Assembly: GCF_049647105.1 (NCBI RefSeq) | Contig: NZ_JBARWZ010000309.1 | Coordinates: forward strand, 1-64,000 | Reading direction: 5' to 3' | Origin: Actinophytocola sp049647105 | GTDB taxonomy: Bacteria > Actinomycetota > Actinomycetes > Mycobacteriales > Pseudonocardiaceae | Length of the DNA stretch: 64,000 nt | Shown here: positions 8,886 to 17,364 of the stretch, piece after piece | Layout: the number at the start of each line of letters is the position of its first letter | How positions within the stretch are numbered: the stretch's first letter is position 1 | Made by a program: the position numbers and the translations under genes | Notes under the pieces: generated by a model | The model's database searches: none | Told to the model about the DNA's origin: nothing | What the model saw: only the letters and a program-made list of their open reading frames with translations

Positions 8886-10253
8886 GTGACCCGCTCACCT
8901 GCACGGATCTCCCACGAGCAAGCGGTGGACGCCCTTCGCGCGCAGCTTCTCGCGCGGCCGGACGGGGCGCCGATCCGGTTGGCGAAACCCACGTCGAACC
9001 TCTTCCGGTTCCGGGAGCCGCCCGGCCGAGAAGCACTCGACGTCAGCGCCTTCTCCGGCGTCATCGAGGTCACCGGCACGACCGCGGACGTCGGCGGCAT
9101 GACCACCTACGAGGACCTGGTCGACGCCACCCTCCCGCACGGCCTGATGCCGCACGTCGTGCCGCAGCTCAAGACGATCACGCTCGGCGGCGCGGTCGCC
9201 GGCCTGGGGATCGAGTCGACGTCCTTCCGCAACGGGATGCCGCACGAGTCCGTGCTGGAGATGGACATCCTCACGCCAGACGGGGACGTCGTCACCGCCA
9301 CCCCGGACAACGAGCACGCCGACCTCTTCCGCGGCTTCCCCAACTCCTACGGCACGCTCGGTTACGCACTGCGGTTGCGGATCGAGCTCGAGCAGGTCAA
9401 GCCGTACGTCCGGCTGCGGCACGTGCGGTTCACCGACGCCGCCGACTGCGCCGGGGCCATCGAGGAGATCTGCGCGGGCGGGACCTACCGGGGTGACCGC
9501 GTCGACTTCCTCGACGGCGTCATGTTCGGCAGCACCGAGCTGTACCTGACGCTCGGCAGCTACGCCGACACCGCGCCGTCGCTGTCCGACTACACCGGGC
9601 AGCGCATCTTCTACAAGTCCATCCGTGACCGCGTCACCGACCACCTCACGATCCGCGACTACCTGTGGCGCTGGGACACCGACTGGTTCTGGTGCTCCCA
9701 GGCCCTCGGCGCGCAGCACCCGCTGGTCCGCCGCCTGTGGCCACGCCGCTACCTGCGGTCCGACGTGTACCGCAGGATTGTCGCGCTCGACCGGCGGCAC
9801 GACCTCTCCGGACGGGTCTACAGGCTGCTCGGCCATCCCGCCCGCGAACCCGTGATCCAGGACGTCGAGATCCCCGTCGAGCGGATCGCCGACTTCCTCC
9901 GGTTCTTCGCCGACGAGATCCGCATCAGCCCCGTCTGGCTGTGCCCGCTGAAGCTGCGTGAGCAGACCGGATGGCCGCTGTACCCGATGAAACCCGGCCG
10001 CCTGTACGTGAACGCCGGGTTCTGGGCGACCGTCCCGTTGGGACCGGGCGAGCGGGACGGCACCTACAACCGGCTCATCGAGAACAAGGTCACCGAGCTG
10101 GGCGGGCACAAGTCGCTGTACTCGACTTCGTACTTCGATGAGGATGAGTTCTGGGAGGCGTACGACGGGGAGACATACCGGCAGCTCAAGGGCGCGTACG
10201 ACCCGAACGGCCGGCTCCCGGATCTGTACTCGAAGGTCGTGCGGAACAAGTGA
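8886..10253 (+). CDS. tmsA: FAD-dependent reductase for 10-methyl fatty acid synthesis (TmsA/BfaA type)
   Basis: A 455-aa FAD-binding oxidoreductase of the PCMH/VAO fold. The N-terminal FAD domain carries TADVGGMTTYEDLV and VPQLKTITLGGAVAGLGIESTSFRNGMPHESV (residues about 65-125), then a long C-terminal cap. Established work on the tms/bfa genes shows that the TmsB methyltransferase makes a 10-methylene acyl chain and a flavoprotein next to it reduces the methylene to a methyl branch, giving tuberculostearic-type lipids. The neighbour here is that methyltransferase. GTG start chosen for its position after a -10-like TAGCAT. Confidence 0.82.
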   Translation: MTRSPARISHEQAVDALRAQLLARPDGAPIRLAKPTSNLFRFREPPGREALDVSAFSGVIEVTGTTADVGGMTTYEDLVDATLPHGLMPHVVPQLKTITLGGAVAGLGIESTSFRNGMPHESVLEMDILTPDGDVVTATPDNEHADLFRGFPNSYGTLGYALRLRIELEQVKPYVRLRHVRFTDAADCAGAIEEICAGGTYRGDRVDFLDGVMFGSTELYLTLGSYADTAPSLSDYTGQRIFYKSIRDRVTDHLTIRDYLWRWDTDWFWCSQALGAQHPLVRRLWPRRYLRSDVYRRIVALDRRHDLSGRVYRLLGHPAREPVIQDVEIPVERIADFLRFFADEIRISPVWLCPLKLREQTGWPLYPMKPGRLYVNAGFWATVPLGPGERDGTYNRLIENKVTELGGHKSLYSTSYFDEDEFWEAYDGETYRQLKGAYDPNGRLPDLYSKVVRNK

Positions 10254-10267
10254 AGGGGAGGAGCGAC

Positions 10268-11500
10268 ATGCGGCTGGCGGAGATCATCGAGCGTGCCCTG
10301 GGGCGGGACGCTCCGTTGGAGGTCACCGGTTACGACGGAAGCCGGGCCGGGGACCGGGACTCGCCGGTGCGGATCGAGATCAAATCACCGATCGCGTTGT
10401 CCCACATCGCGTCCGCGCCCGGTGAGCTGGGGTTCGCGAGGGCGTACGTGAGCGGCAGCCTCGACATCCACGGCGACATGTACACGGCGCTGCGGAGCAT
10501 CGCCGTGACCACGCTGGACGCGATCCCGGTGAAGACCAGGGCCGAGATGGCGCTGCGGCTCGGCTGGTCGCGGCTGTGGTGGCCGGTGCCGCACCCGGCA
10601 GGCGAGGCGCCGAGGCTGCACGGAAGGCGCCACTCCAAGCGCCGCGACCAGGAAGCCATCGCGCACCACTACGACGTGTCCAACCGTTTCTACGAGTGGG
10701 TGCTCGGCCCGTCGATGGCGTACACGTGCGCCGTCTACCCGGACGCCGACGCCACCCTCGAGGAGGCGCAGTGGACCAAGCACGACCTGGTCGCGCGCAA
10801 GCTCGGTCTGGCGGAAGGCATGCGGCTGCTGGATGTCGGCTGCGGCTGGGGTGGCATGGTCATGCACGCCGCCAAGCACTACGGCGTGCGTGCGCTGGGT
10901 GTCACCCTGTCGCGCAAGCAGGCGGAATGGGGCCAGAAGAAGATCGCAGAGGCCGGGCTGACCGACCTCGCCGAGATCCGGCACCTGGACTACCGCGACG
11001 TGGCGGAGTCGGGGTTCGACGCGGTCAGCTCCATCGGCCTGACCGAGCACATCGGTGAGGCGGCGCTGCCCGCGTACGTGCGGTCGCTGCACGACAAGCT
11101 GCGTCCGGGCGGCAGGCTGCTGAACCACTGCATCACCCGCCCCGACAACACGCAGGGCGCGCGGGTCAAGGGGTTCTTCGACCGCTACGTGTTCCCCGAC
11201 GGCGAACTGCTCGGCCCCGGCCACATCATCTCGGCGATCCACGACAACGGGTTCGAGGTCCGCCACGAGGAGAACCTGCGTGAGCACTACGCGAAGACGC
11301 TGACAGCGTGGTGCGCGAACCTCGACGAGCACTGGGACGAGGCGGTACGCGAGGTCGGCGAGGAGCGGGCGCGGGTGTGGCGGCTGTACATGGCCGGCTC
11401 GCGGCTGGGCTTCGACGACAACAACATCCAGCTGCACCAGGTGCTCGCGGTGAAGCTGGACGGCGTGAAGTCGCACATGCCGCTGCGCCCCGAGTGGTGA
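10268..11500 (+). CDS. tmsB: SAM-dependent fatty acyl methyltransferase (cyclopropane synthase family, TmsB/BfaB type)
   Basis: The 410-aa protein has an N-terminal domain and the cyclopropane-fatty-acyl-phospholipid synthase fold, with the SAM-binding LLDVGCGWGGMVMHAA near residue 185 and YDVSNRFYEWVLG before it. Next to tmsA it most likely methylenates C10 of oleoyl chains in phospholipids rather than forming cyclopropane. ATG 10268 is favoured by a GGGGAGG at 10255-10261; a GTG at 10250 overlapping the tmsA stop would add six residues. It ends at a strong bidirectional hairpin. Confidence 0.83.
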   Translation: MRLAEIIERALGRDAPLEVTGYDGSRAGDRDSPVRIEIKSPIALSHIASAPGELGFARAYVSGSLDIHGDMYTALRSIAVTTLDAIPVKTRAEMALRLGWSRLWWPVPHPAGEAPRLHGRRHSKRRDQEAIAHHYDVSNRFYEWVLGPSMAYTCAVYPDADATLEEAQWTKHDLVARKLGLAEGMRLLDVGCGWGGMVMHAAKHYGVRALGVTLSRKQAEWGQKKIAEAGLTDLAEIRHLDYRDVAESGFDAVSSIGLTEHIGEAALPAYVRSLHDKLRPGGRLLNHCITRPDNTQGARVKGFFDRYVFPDGELLGPGHIISAIHDNGFEVRHEENLREHYAKTLTAWCANLDEHWDEAVREVGEERARVWRLYMAGSRLGFDDNNIQLHQVLAVKLDGVKSHMPLRPEW

Positions 11501-11508
11501 CCTGACGG

Positions 11509-11544
11509 TGAGCGGTCCGTCCGGCTGCCCGGACGGACCGCTCA
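11509..11544 (+). terminator. Bidirectional 16-bp hairpin between tmsB and a convergent methyltransferase gene
   Basis: 11509-11524 and 11529-11544 are perfect complements with a 4-nt loop (CTGC). The right arm contains the stop codon of the minus-strand gene. It can end transcription from both sides. Confidence 0.8.
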
Positions 11545-12342
11545 GGCCTTCCGGGCCACGCCCGCGAAGACCAGCGAGGCCTCCGGGTGCTCGCCGACGT
11601 CCTCCGGCGACTCCGGTCGCCACTCCGGCGTCCACACCAGGCCGGGCTCGACGAACTCCAGCCCCTCGAAGAAACGCGTGATGTCCTCCGGTGTCCTGCG
11701 CACCCCGGGGCTGCTCGACTCCTGGTACAGGCGGTCCACCTCGTCGCGCCCCTCCAGCGACGGGTTCTCCACGCCGTGCGACAGCACGAGGAAGCTCCCC
11801 GGCGCCATGGCGGACACGTACTGCGCGACGGCGTCGTGGGGCGTCGACGAGTCGGGGATGAAGTGCAGCACGGCCACCATCAGCACGGCCACGGGCTGCG
11901 AGTAGTCGATCAGCGGGGAGGTCAGCACCGGCCCGGGGTCGGTCAGGTCGCCGTGCATGACCATCGCGTTCGGGTTGTCCCGCAGCAGCAGCTCACTGTG
12001 CGTCACCGCGACGGGCTCGTTGTCCACGTACAGCACCCGTGCATCGGGGTCGACGGCCTGTGCGATCTCGTGCACGTTCCCCGCGGTCGGGATGCCCGAC
12101 CCGACGTCGATGAACTGCTTGATGCCCGACTGGGTGCAGAACCGCACCGCCCGCCGCAGGAACGCGCGGTTCAGCCGGGCCGCGGGCCGCGCGAGCGGCA
12201 TCACCTCGAGCAGCTTCTCGGCGAACACCCGATCCTGTTCGAAGTTCGCGGCGCCGCCAAGCAGATAGTCGTAGATCCGCGCGGCGTTGGGGCGGTCAAG
12301 GTCGATCGACTCCGGGGCCCAACTCGGGCGGTCGCCTGTCAT
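11542..12342 (-). CDS. SAM-dependent methyltransferase of the DUF574 family
   Basis: A 266-aa protein from ATG 12342 (MTGDRPSWAPESIDLDRPNAARIYDYLLGG). The N-terminal NAARIYDYLLGG...F..D signature and the segment IDVGSGIPTAGNVHEIAQ (SAM site) are typical of the actinobacterial PF04672 family, whose substrates are mostly unknown. The reading frame is open further upstream, but that part overlaps the divergent gene's promoter and lacks family similarity. Only 49 bp separate it from the divergent PhaC-like gene. Confidence 0.82.
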   Translation of the reverse strand: MTGDRPSWAPESIDLDRPNAARIYDYLLGGAANFEQDRVFAEKLLEVMPLARPAARLNRAFLRRAVRFCTQSGIKQFIDVGSGIPTAGNVHEIAQAVDPDARVLYVDNEPVAVTHSELLLRDNPNAMVMHGDLTDPGPVLTSPLIDYSQPVAVLMVAVLHFIPDSSTPHDAVAQYVSAMAPGSFLVLSHGVENPSLEGRDEVDRLYQESSSPGVRRTPEDITRFFEGLEFVEPGLVWTPEWRPESPEDVGEHPEASLVFAGVARKA

Positions 12343-12391
12343 GCACTCGATGCTATGCGACAACCGCGGCGGTACGAGGCAGTATGACGTC

Positions 12392-13435
12392 ATGATCTCG
12401 CTGTCCGCCGCCTCGAACAACGTCATGGACATGGTGCTGCGCGGGGGTATCGCCGACCTGCGCCCGATGCCCCGCGTGCTCATCGACAAGGGCCCGAACC
12501 GCTCGGTCTACCGCTTCGTGGCCAACGACCGCGAGCAGTCCGGCGAGCCGGTGCTGCTGGTGCCGCCGCTCGCCGTGCCCGCGTTCTGCTTCGACCTTCG
12601 CCGCGGGTGCAGCCTCGCGGAGCACCTCGTCGAGGCGGGCAGGCGGACCTACCTCGTCGACTACGGCACGGTGCGGTTCTCCGACCGGGGGCTCGGGCTC
12701 GAGCACTGGATCAACGAGGTGCTGCCGCGCACCGTCCGCGCGGTGAGCAAGGACGCGGGCGGCGCGCCGGTGCACGTGGTCGCGTGGTGCCTTGGCGGCA
12801 TCCTGTCGCTGCTGACCCACGCCGACCAGCCGGACCTGCCGATCGCGTCGATCGCGACGGTCGCCGCACCGATCGACATGACCGCGATCCCGCTGGTGGC
12901 ACCGATCAAACCGCTCGTGGACGTGACGAACGGCTGGATACTGACACCGGTGTACCGCGTGCTGGGCGGCGCGCCGAGGGCACTGGTGAAGCGCGTGTTC
13001 CAGCTGTCGGCGATCGACAAGGTCGTCACCAAGCCGTACGCGATTCTGTCCCATTTGGACGATCGGGACTTCCTGGCACAGATCGAGGCCGTCGATCGTT
13101 TCACCGACAACATGGTCGCCTACCCCGGTCGCACGTTCGGCCAGATGTACCACCGGTTCTTCCGCTCCAACGACCTGTCGAACGGCGAGGTCGACTTCGG
13201 CCGCAGGCGCATCTCGCTGCACGAGGTGAAGGCGCCGGTGCTCGTGGTGGCGGGGGAGGGCGACAGCATCGCGCCGGAGCGGGCCGTGCGCAGACTCGTC
13301 GAGGTGCTGGACAACGCGGCGGAGGTGCGGTTCGAGACCGCGCCGGGCGGACACCTCGGCGTACTGGCGGGTCGCCGCGCACGCAGCACGACGTGGGCAC
13401 ACCTGGACGGCTTCCTGGACGCGCAGCTGACCTAG
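12392..13435 (+). CDS. PhaC-like alpha/beta hydrolase (polyhydroxyalkanoate synthase family)
   Basis: A 347-aa alpha/beta-fold protein. The nucleophile elbow reads WCLGG near residue 135, with Cys at the nucleophile position as in PHA synthases, followed by a late Asp and His (VAGEGDSIAPE, GGHLGVLAGRRA). It lacks the length of class I synthases (about 560 aa) and matches the class III or short mycobacterial PhaC-like type. No PHA granule genes are near, so acyltransfer or thioesterase activity is equally possible. ATG 12392 chosen; the open frame before it runs into the divergent gene. Confidence 0.72.
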   Translation: MISLSAASNNVMDMVLRGGIADLRPMPRVLIDKGPNRSVYRFVANDREQSGEPVLLVPPLAVPAFCFDLRRGCSLAEHLVEAGRRTYLVDYGTVRFSDRGLGLEHWINEVLPRTVRAVSKDAGGAPVHVVAWCLGGILSLLTHADQPDLPIASIATVAAPIDMTAIPLVAPIKPLVDVTNGWILTPVYRVLGGAPRALVKRVFQLSAIDKVVTKPYAILSHLDDRDFLAQIEAVDRFTDNMVAYPGRTFGQMYHRFFRSNDLSNGEVDFGRRRISLHEVKAPVLVVAGEGDSIAPERAVRRLVEVLDNAAEVRFETAPGGHLGVLAGRRARSTTWAHLDGFLDAQLT

Positions 13436-13786
13436 CCCTGTGGACAACCCGCCCCGCGACGGCTGGGAATGTCGGTGGTCGCGGCTAGGCTGGGAATCGG
13501 GGGGCCGGAGGCCGTTCCCGGCACGGGCGTCCTCGCCGTTTTGCCTCCGGCGGTTCCTTGCCGGAGGGGCAGGTCTCTGGGATGGCAGGGATCCCCTTGG
13601 TGGCGGGCTTGCGCCCTCGGGACGCGATGTCCCGAAAGCGCCTGATCAGTTCTGGGACGTCACGCGCGGCGCTTTGCCAGTCGAAGGTGAGTAGCAGCGT
13701 CTCCTCGAACGGCTGTCCCTTCGCGGTTGCGCGGCAGCACGCGGTCCCTGTGCCCGAGCCGGTCGGCGGACAGTTCGACTGTCTGG
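13436..13786. other. 351-bp intergenic stretch with a possible decayed coding fragment
   Basis: No intact gene is seen. On the minus strand one frame from about 13790 to 13490 is open for some 95 codons and contains a protein-like segment (FEETLLLTFDWQSAARDVPE, then LIRRFRDIASRGRKPATKG) before a TAG, but it has no start codon and runs out of the end of ltp2. It may be the tail of a lost gene. A DnaA-box-like TGTGGACAA lies at 13439-13447. Confidence 0.4.
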
Positions 13787-14956
13787 TCAGGTTCCGGTCA
13801 GGATCAGTGCGCTCGTCGGGACGCCGGTGCCCGCGGTGACCAGCACGTTCTCCACGGATCGGAGTTGGTTCGCGGCCGTGCCGCGGAGCTGACGGACGCC
13901 TTCCGCGATGCCGTTCATGCCGTGGATGTACGCCTCGCCGAGTTGGCCGCCGTGCGGGTTGGTCGGGAGGCGGCCGTCAAGTTCCAGGGCGCCGTCCGCG
14001 ATGAAGTGGCGGGCCTCGCCGCGTGGGCAGAAGCCCAGCTCCTCCAGTTGGACCAGGACGAACGGGGTGAAGTGGTCGTACAGCACCGCCACCGACATGT
14101 CGTCGGGGCGAAGGCCGCTCTGCCGCCACAGCTGTCGCGCCACGACGCCCATCTCCGGCAGGCCGGTCAGGTCGTCGCGGTAGTAGCTGTTCATCGTGAA
14201 CTGGTCGGTGCCCGAGCCCTGCGCGGCCGCCACGATCCGTGCCGCCGGGTTGGGGAGGTCGGCGGCCCTGGCCAGGGACGTCACCACCAGCGCCACCGCG
14301 CCGTCGCTCTCCTGGCAGCAGTCCAGTAGTCGCAACGGTTCCGCGATCCACCGCGACGACTGGTGGTCCTCGATGGTGATCGGGCGGTTGTGGAACCACG
14401 CCTTGGGGTTCGTCGCCGCGTGGCGGCGGTCCGCGACCGCGACGCGGCCGAAGTCCTCGCTCGTCGCGCCGTAGGTGTGCATGTAGCGTCGCGCGAACAT
14501 CGCCACCGACGCCGCCGGGGTGCCGAGGCCCATCGGGTAGTGCCAGCTGTTGTCGAGGCCGCTCGACGTGGGGGCGGCCGCCGCGGCGGTCTGGACCCGG
14601 CCGAAGCGGCTGCCCGACCGTTCATTGAACGCGCGGTAGCACACCACCACCGACGCCATGCCGGTCGCGACCGCCATCGCCGCCTGCTGCACCGTGGCGC
14701 ACGCGGCGCCGCCGCCGTAGCCGACGCGGGAGAAGAACGACAGCGACGGGATGCCCAGCTCGCGGGCGACCGCGACCTCGGAGTTGGCGTCCATGGTGAA
14801 CGTCGTCAGTCCGTCCACATCGGACGGTCGTAGTCCGGCGTCGGCCAACGCTTCCTTCACCGCCTCCGCCGCGAGTCGCAGTTCGCTGCGGCCCGAGTCC
14901 TTCGAGAACTCGGTCGCCCCGATGCCCACGATCGCGGTGTCCACGAGCCCGTCCAT
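13787..14956 (-). CDS. ltp2: Steroid side-chain retro-aldolase Ltp2 (thiolase-like)
   Basis: A 389-aa thiolase-fold protein (SCP-x/lipid-transfer type, starting MDGLVDTAIVGIGATEFSKDSG). Ltp2 binds the DUF35 domain of ChsH2 and cleaves 17-hydroxy-3-oxo-4-pregnene-20-carboxyl-CoA to androstenedione and propionyl-CoA, ending side-chain removal. The chsE1-chsE2-chsH2-chsH1-ltp2 order upstream is the conserved sterol arrangement and makes this call firm. Its ATG directly abuts the chsH1 stop. It is the last gene of the operon that starts at the KstR site at 20312-20325. Confidence 0.9.
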   Translation of the reverse strand: MDGLVDTAIVGIGATEFSKDSGRSELRLAAEAVKEALADAGLRPSDVDGLTTFTMDANSEVAVARELGIPSLSFFSRVGYGGGAACATVQQAAMAVATGMASVVVCYRAFNERSGSRFGRVQTAAAAAPTSSGLDNSWHYPMGLGTPAASVAMFARRYMHTYGATSEDFGRVAVADRRHAATNPKAWFHNRPITIEDHQSSRWIAEPLRLLDCCQESDGAVALVVTSLARAADLPNPAARIVAAAQGSGTDQFTMNSYYRDDLTGLPEMGVVARQLWRQSGLRPDDMSVAVLYDHFTPFVLVQLEELGFCPRGEARHFIADGALELDGRLPTNPHGGQLGEAYIHGMNGIAEGVRQLRGTAANQLRSVENVLVTAGTGVPTSALILTGT

Positions 14957-15349
14957 CTACGGCACCTCGATCCGCACGGTGCCGGTCACGTGGTCGCCGA
15001 GGCTGTTGCGGCCCGCCACCGCCACGACGTACTCGTCGCCATCGTGCTCGGTGACCCGGCCGGTGAACGTCAGCGTCTCGTAGGCGTAGCACGGCACCCC
15101 GAGCCGGATCGCGATCTTCTTCACCCGCACGGAAGGGCCCGCCCAGTCGGTCACGAACCGTTGTACCAGCCCGGTGTCGGTGAGGATGTTGAGGAAGATG
15201 TCCTTGGAGCCCCGTTTCACCGCGAGGTCGCGGTCGTGGTGCACGTCCTGGAAGTCACGCGTGGCGAGCGCCGTGCTCACCACGAACGTCGGCGTCACGT
15301 CGATCGACAGGGGGGGAAGCGTATCGCCGACACGGAATGACGTCGTCAT
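14957..15349 (-). CDS. chsH1: MaoC-like hydratase subunit ChsH1
   Basis: A 130-aa single hotdog MaoC-like protein (MTTSFRVGDTLPPLSIDVTP). The hydratase motif region reads TRDFQDVHHDRDLAVKRG, containing the Asp/His pair of hydratase 2 enzymes. With ChsH2 it hydrates the C17-C20 double bond of the pregnenyl-CoA intermediate. Its ATG overlaps the chsH2 stop by ATGA, and it leads directly into ltp2. Confidence 0.9.
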   Translation of the reverse strand: MTTSFRVGDTLPPLSIDVTPTFVVSTALATRDFQDVHHDRDLAVKRGSKDIFLNILTDTGLVQRFVTDWAGPSVRVKKIAIRLGVPCYAYETLTFTGRVTEHDGDEYVVAVAGRNSLGDHVTGTVRIEVP

Positions 15350-16218
15350 CGGCGCCGCCACACGGGCATCGTCAGCTCGTCGTCGACCTCGACGAAGCCC
15401 ACCCGCACCGGGAGTCCGATGTGGACCTCGTCGGGTGGCACGTCCAGTTCGGCCATCAACCGCACGCCTTCCGCCAGTTCCACGAGCGCGACCACGAACG
15501 GCAGGGTGCGCCCTGGCACCGGCGGGTGGTGGTGCACGACGTAGCTGTACACCTCGCCGAGTCCGCTCGCGGCTGTCCATCCGGGCTTGGTCTCGTTGCA
15601 GGACGGGCACATCGGGCCGGGTGGGTGCCGCAGCTCGCCGCAACCGCCGCACTGCTGGATGCGCAGCTCACCCAGGGTCGTGCCCTCCCAGAAGAACGCC
15701 GTGTCCCGGTTGACCAGCGGGCGGATCACCGGTGCCACCGGCGGCTTCGCCGGTGCGGGCCGGAACTTGAGCACCCGGAACATCATCTCCGCGACCGGCT
15801 CGTCGCCGACGTACCAGGTGCTGAGGGTGGTCACGAACCAGCCCTCGCCGAGTGCCGTCCTCTTCGGGCCGACCACGCTCTCCAGCCGGGACGTGATCGC
15901 GACTTCCTCGCCGTAGCCCAGATAGCGGTGGTAGGTCTGCTCGCAGTCGGTCGCCACGATCGACGAGTAGCCCGCGTCGTCGAGCACGGCCAGCATGGCG
16001 CCCAGCGGGTCGTCGTCCTGCCGCCTGCCGTGCAGGCCACCCATCGTCCACACCTGCGCCATCGCGGGCGGCGCGACCTCGGTGTATGCCGGACTGTGGT
16101 CGCCGAGCGCCTCCAGCCAGTTGCGGACCATCGGCAGGTTGACCGGGTCGCGGCCCGGCCGCCGCGCGGACTCGCCCCAGGCCAGCACCTTGTCGGCGGC
16201 GTCCTCGATCCCGGTCAT
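15346..16218 (-). CDS. chsH2: MaoC-like/DUF35 fusion ChsH2
   Basis: The 290-aa protein has an N-terminal MaoC-like hotdog domain (about 1-160) and a C-terminal DUF35 OB-fold domain with a zinc-ribbon CGGCGELRHPPGPMCPSC near residue 190. This domain fusion is diagnostic of ChsH2, which forms a 2:2 hydratase with ChsH1 and docks Ltp2 through DUF35. ATGA overlaps link it to chsE2 upstream and chsH1 downstream. Spurious open frame continues upstream into chsE2 and was not used. Confidence 0.92.
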   Translation of the reverse strand: MTGIEDAADKVLAWGESARRPGRDPVNLPMVRNWLEALGDHSPAYTEVAPPAMAQVWTMGGLHGRRQDDDPLGAMLAVLDDAGYSSIVATDCEQTYHRYLGYGEEVAITSRLESVVGPKRTALGEGWFVTTLSTWYVGDEPVAEMMFRVLKFRPAPAKPPVAPVIRPLVNRDTAFFWEGTTLGELRIQQCGGCGELRHPPGPMCPSCNETKPGWTAASGLGEVYSYVVHHHPPVPGRTLPFVVALVELAEGVRLMAELDVPPDEVHIGLPVRVGFVEVDDELTMPVWRRR

Positions 16219-17363
16219 CGCGGCACCCTCGGCAGTCCCAGCCCGGCCGTCGCGATGAGTTCGCGTTGTACCTCGTTCACGCCGCCGCCGAACGTCAGCA
16301 CCAGGTTGCGTTTCGCCTGCAGGTCCAGCCATCGCAGCAGCCGTCCCGTCTCCGGGTCGGCCGGGTCGCCGTGTACGCCGACCACCTCCTCCAGCTCGCG
16401 CCCCAGCCACTGGATGCGGTCCGACGTGAACACCTTCGTCGCCGACGCGTCCGCGATCGACACGTTCGCGCCCGACGCCGCGACCTGCCAGTTCAGCAAC
16501 TCGTTGACCCGCACGTGCGCGCGTGCCTTCGCGAGCGTGCGCCGCACGTCCGGCTCGTCGCACAGGTCGCGGGCGGCGGCCCAGTCCCTGACCCGCTCGT
16601 ACAGTGCGGCGAGCCGCCCGGCCGGGCCGAGCATCACGCGTTCGTGGTTGAGCTGCGTCGTGATCAGCCGCCAGCCCGCGTTCTCCTCGCCAACCAGCAT
16701 GTCCGCCGGTACCCGCACGTCGCTGTAGTACGTCGCGTTCACGTGGTGCGCGCCGTCACAGGTGATGATCGGTGTCCACGTGAAGCCAGGGTCGCTGGTG
16801 TCGACGATGAGGATCGAGATGCCCTTGTGGCGTGGGGCGTCCTGGTCGGTGCGGCACGCGAGCCAGATGTAGTCGGCGTCGTGCGCGCCGGTCGTGAAGA
16901 TCTTCTGGCCGTTCACGACGTACCCAGAACCGTCGCGGACCGCCTTCGTGCTCAACGACGCCAGGTCGGTGCCCGCCGACGGTTCGGTGTAGCCGATCGC
17001 GAAGTGGACCTCGCCCGCGAGGATCCTCGGCAGGAAGAAGTCCTTCTGTGCGGCCGTTCCGTATGTCTGGAGCGTCGGGCCGACGGTCTGCAGCGTCACG
17101 TACGGCAGCGGCACGTCCGCGCGCGACGCCTCGTTGACGAAGATCTGCTGCTCGACCGGGCCGAACCCGTGGCCGCCGTACTCGGTCGGCCAGCCGACGC
17201 CCAGCCACCCGTCGCGGCCCATGCGGCGCACGAGTGCCCGGTAGGTCTCGCCGTGCCGGTCGGTGAGCATCGCCGCGTGTTCCTCTGTGGACAGTAGTTC
17301 GCGGAAGTACGCTCGCAGCTCGACCGCGAGTTCCAGCTGTGCCGGGGAAAGCTCGAGATCCAT
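16215..17363 (-). CDS. chsE2: Acyl-CoA dehydrogenase subunit ChsE2 (FadE29)
   Basis: A 382-aa acyl-CoA dehydrogenase (MDLELSPAQLELAVELRAYF) with FAD-site TEPSAGTDLASLS near 130 and the C-terminal FGGGVNEVQRELIATAGLGLPR. It pairs with ChsE1 as an alpha2beta2 enzyme that dehydrogenates 3-oxo-4-pregnene-20-carboxyl-CoA. One base separates it from the chsE1 stop, and ATGA couples it to chsH2. Identity rests mainly on the conserved operon order. Confidence 0.88.
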   Translation of the reverse strand: MDLELSPAQLELAVELRAYFRELLSTEEHAAMLTDRHGETYRALVRRMGRDGWLGVGWPTEYGGHGFGPVEQQIFVNEASRADVPLPYVTLQTVGPTLQTYGTAAQKDFFLPRILAGEVHFAIGYTEPSAGTDLASLSTKAVRDGSGYVVNGQKIFTTGAHDADYIWLACRTDQDAPRHKGISILIVDTSDPGFTWTPIITCDGAHHVNATYYSDVRVPADMLVGEENAGWRLITTQLNHERVMLGPAGRLAALYERVRDWAAARDLCDEPDVRRTLAKARAHVRVNELLNWQVAASGANVSIADASATKVFTSDRIQWLGRELEEVVGVHGDPADPETGRLLRWLDLQAKRNLVLTFGGGVNEVQRELIATAGLGLPRVPR

Positions 17364-17364
17364 G

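Noticed and set aside
10250..10267. GTG 10250 as tmsB start
   Set aside because: It overlaps the tmsA stop, but the strong GGGGAGG at 10255-10261 lies correctly for ATG 10268.
12343..12489. Upstream part of the DUF574 methyltransferase frame
   Set aside because: It overlaps the divergent PhaC-like gene and lacks similarity to the family, whose start matches ATG 12342.
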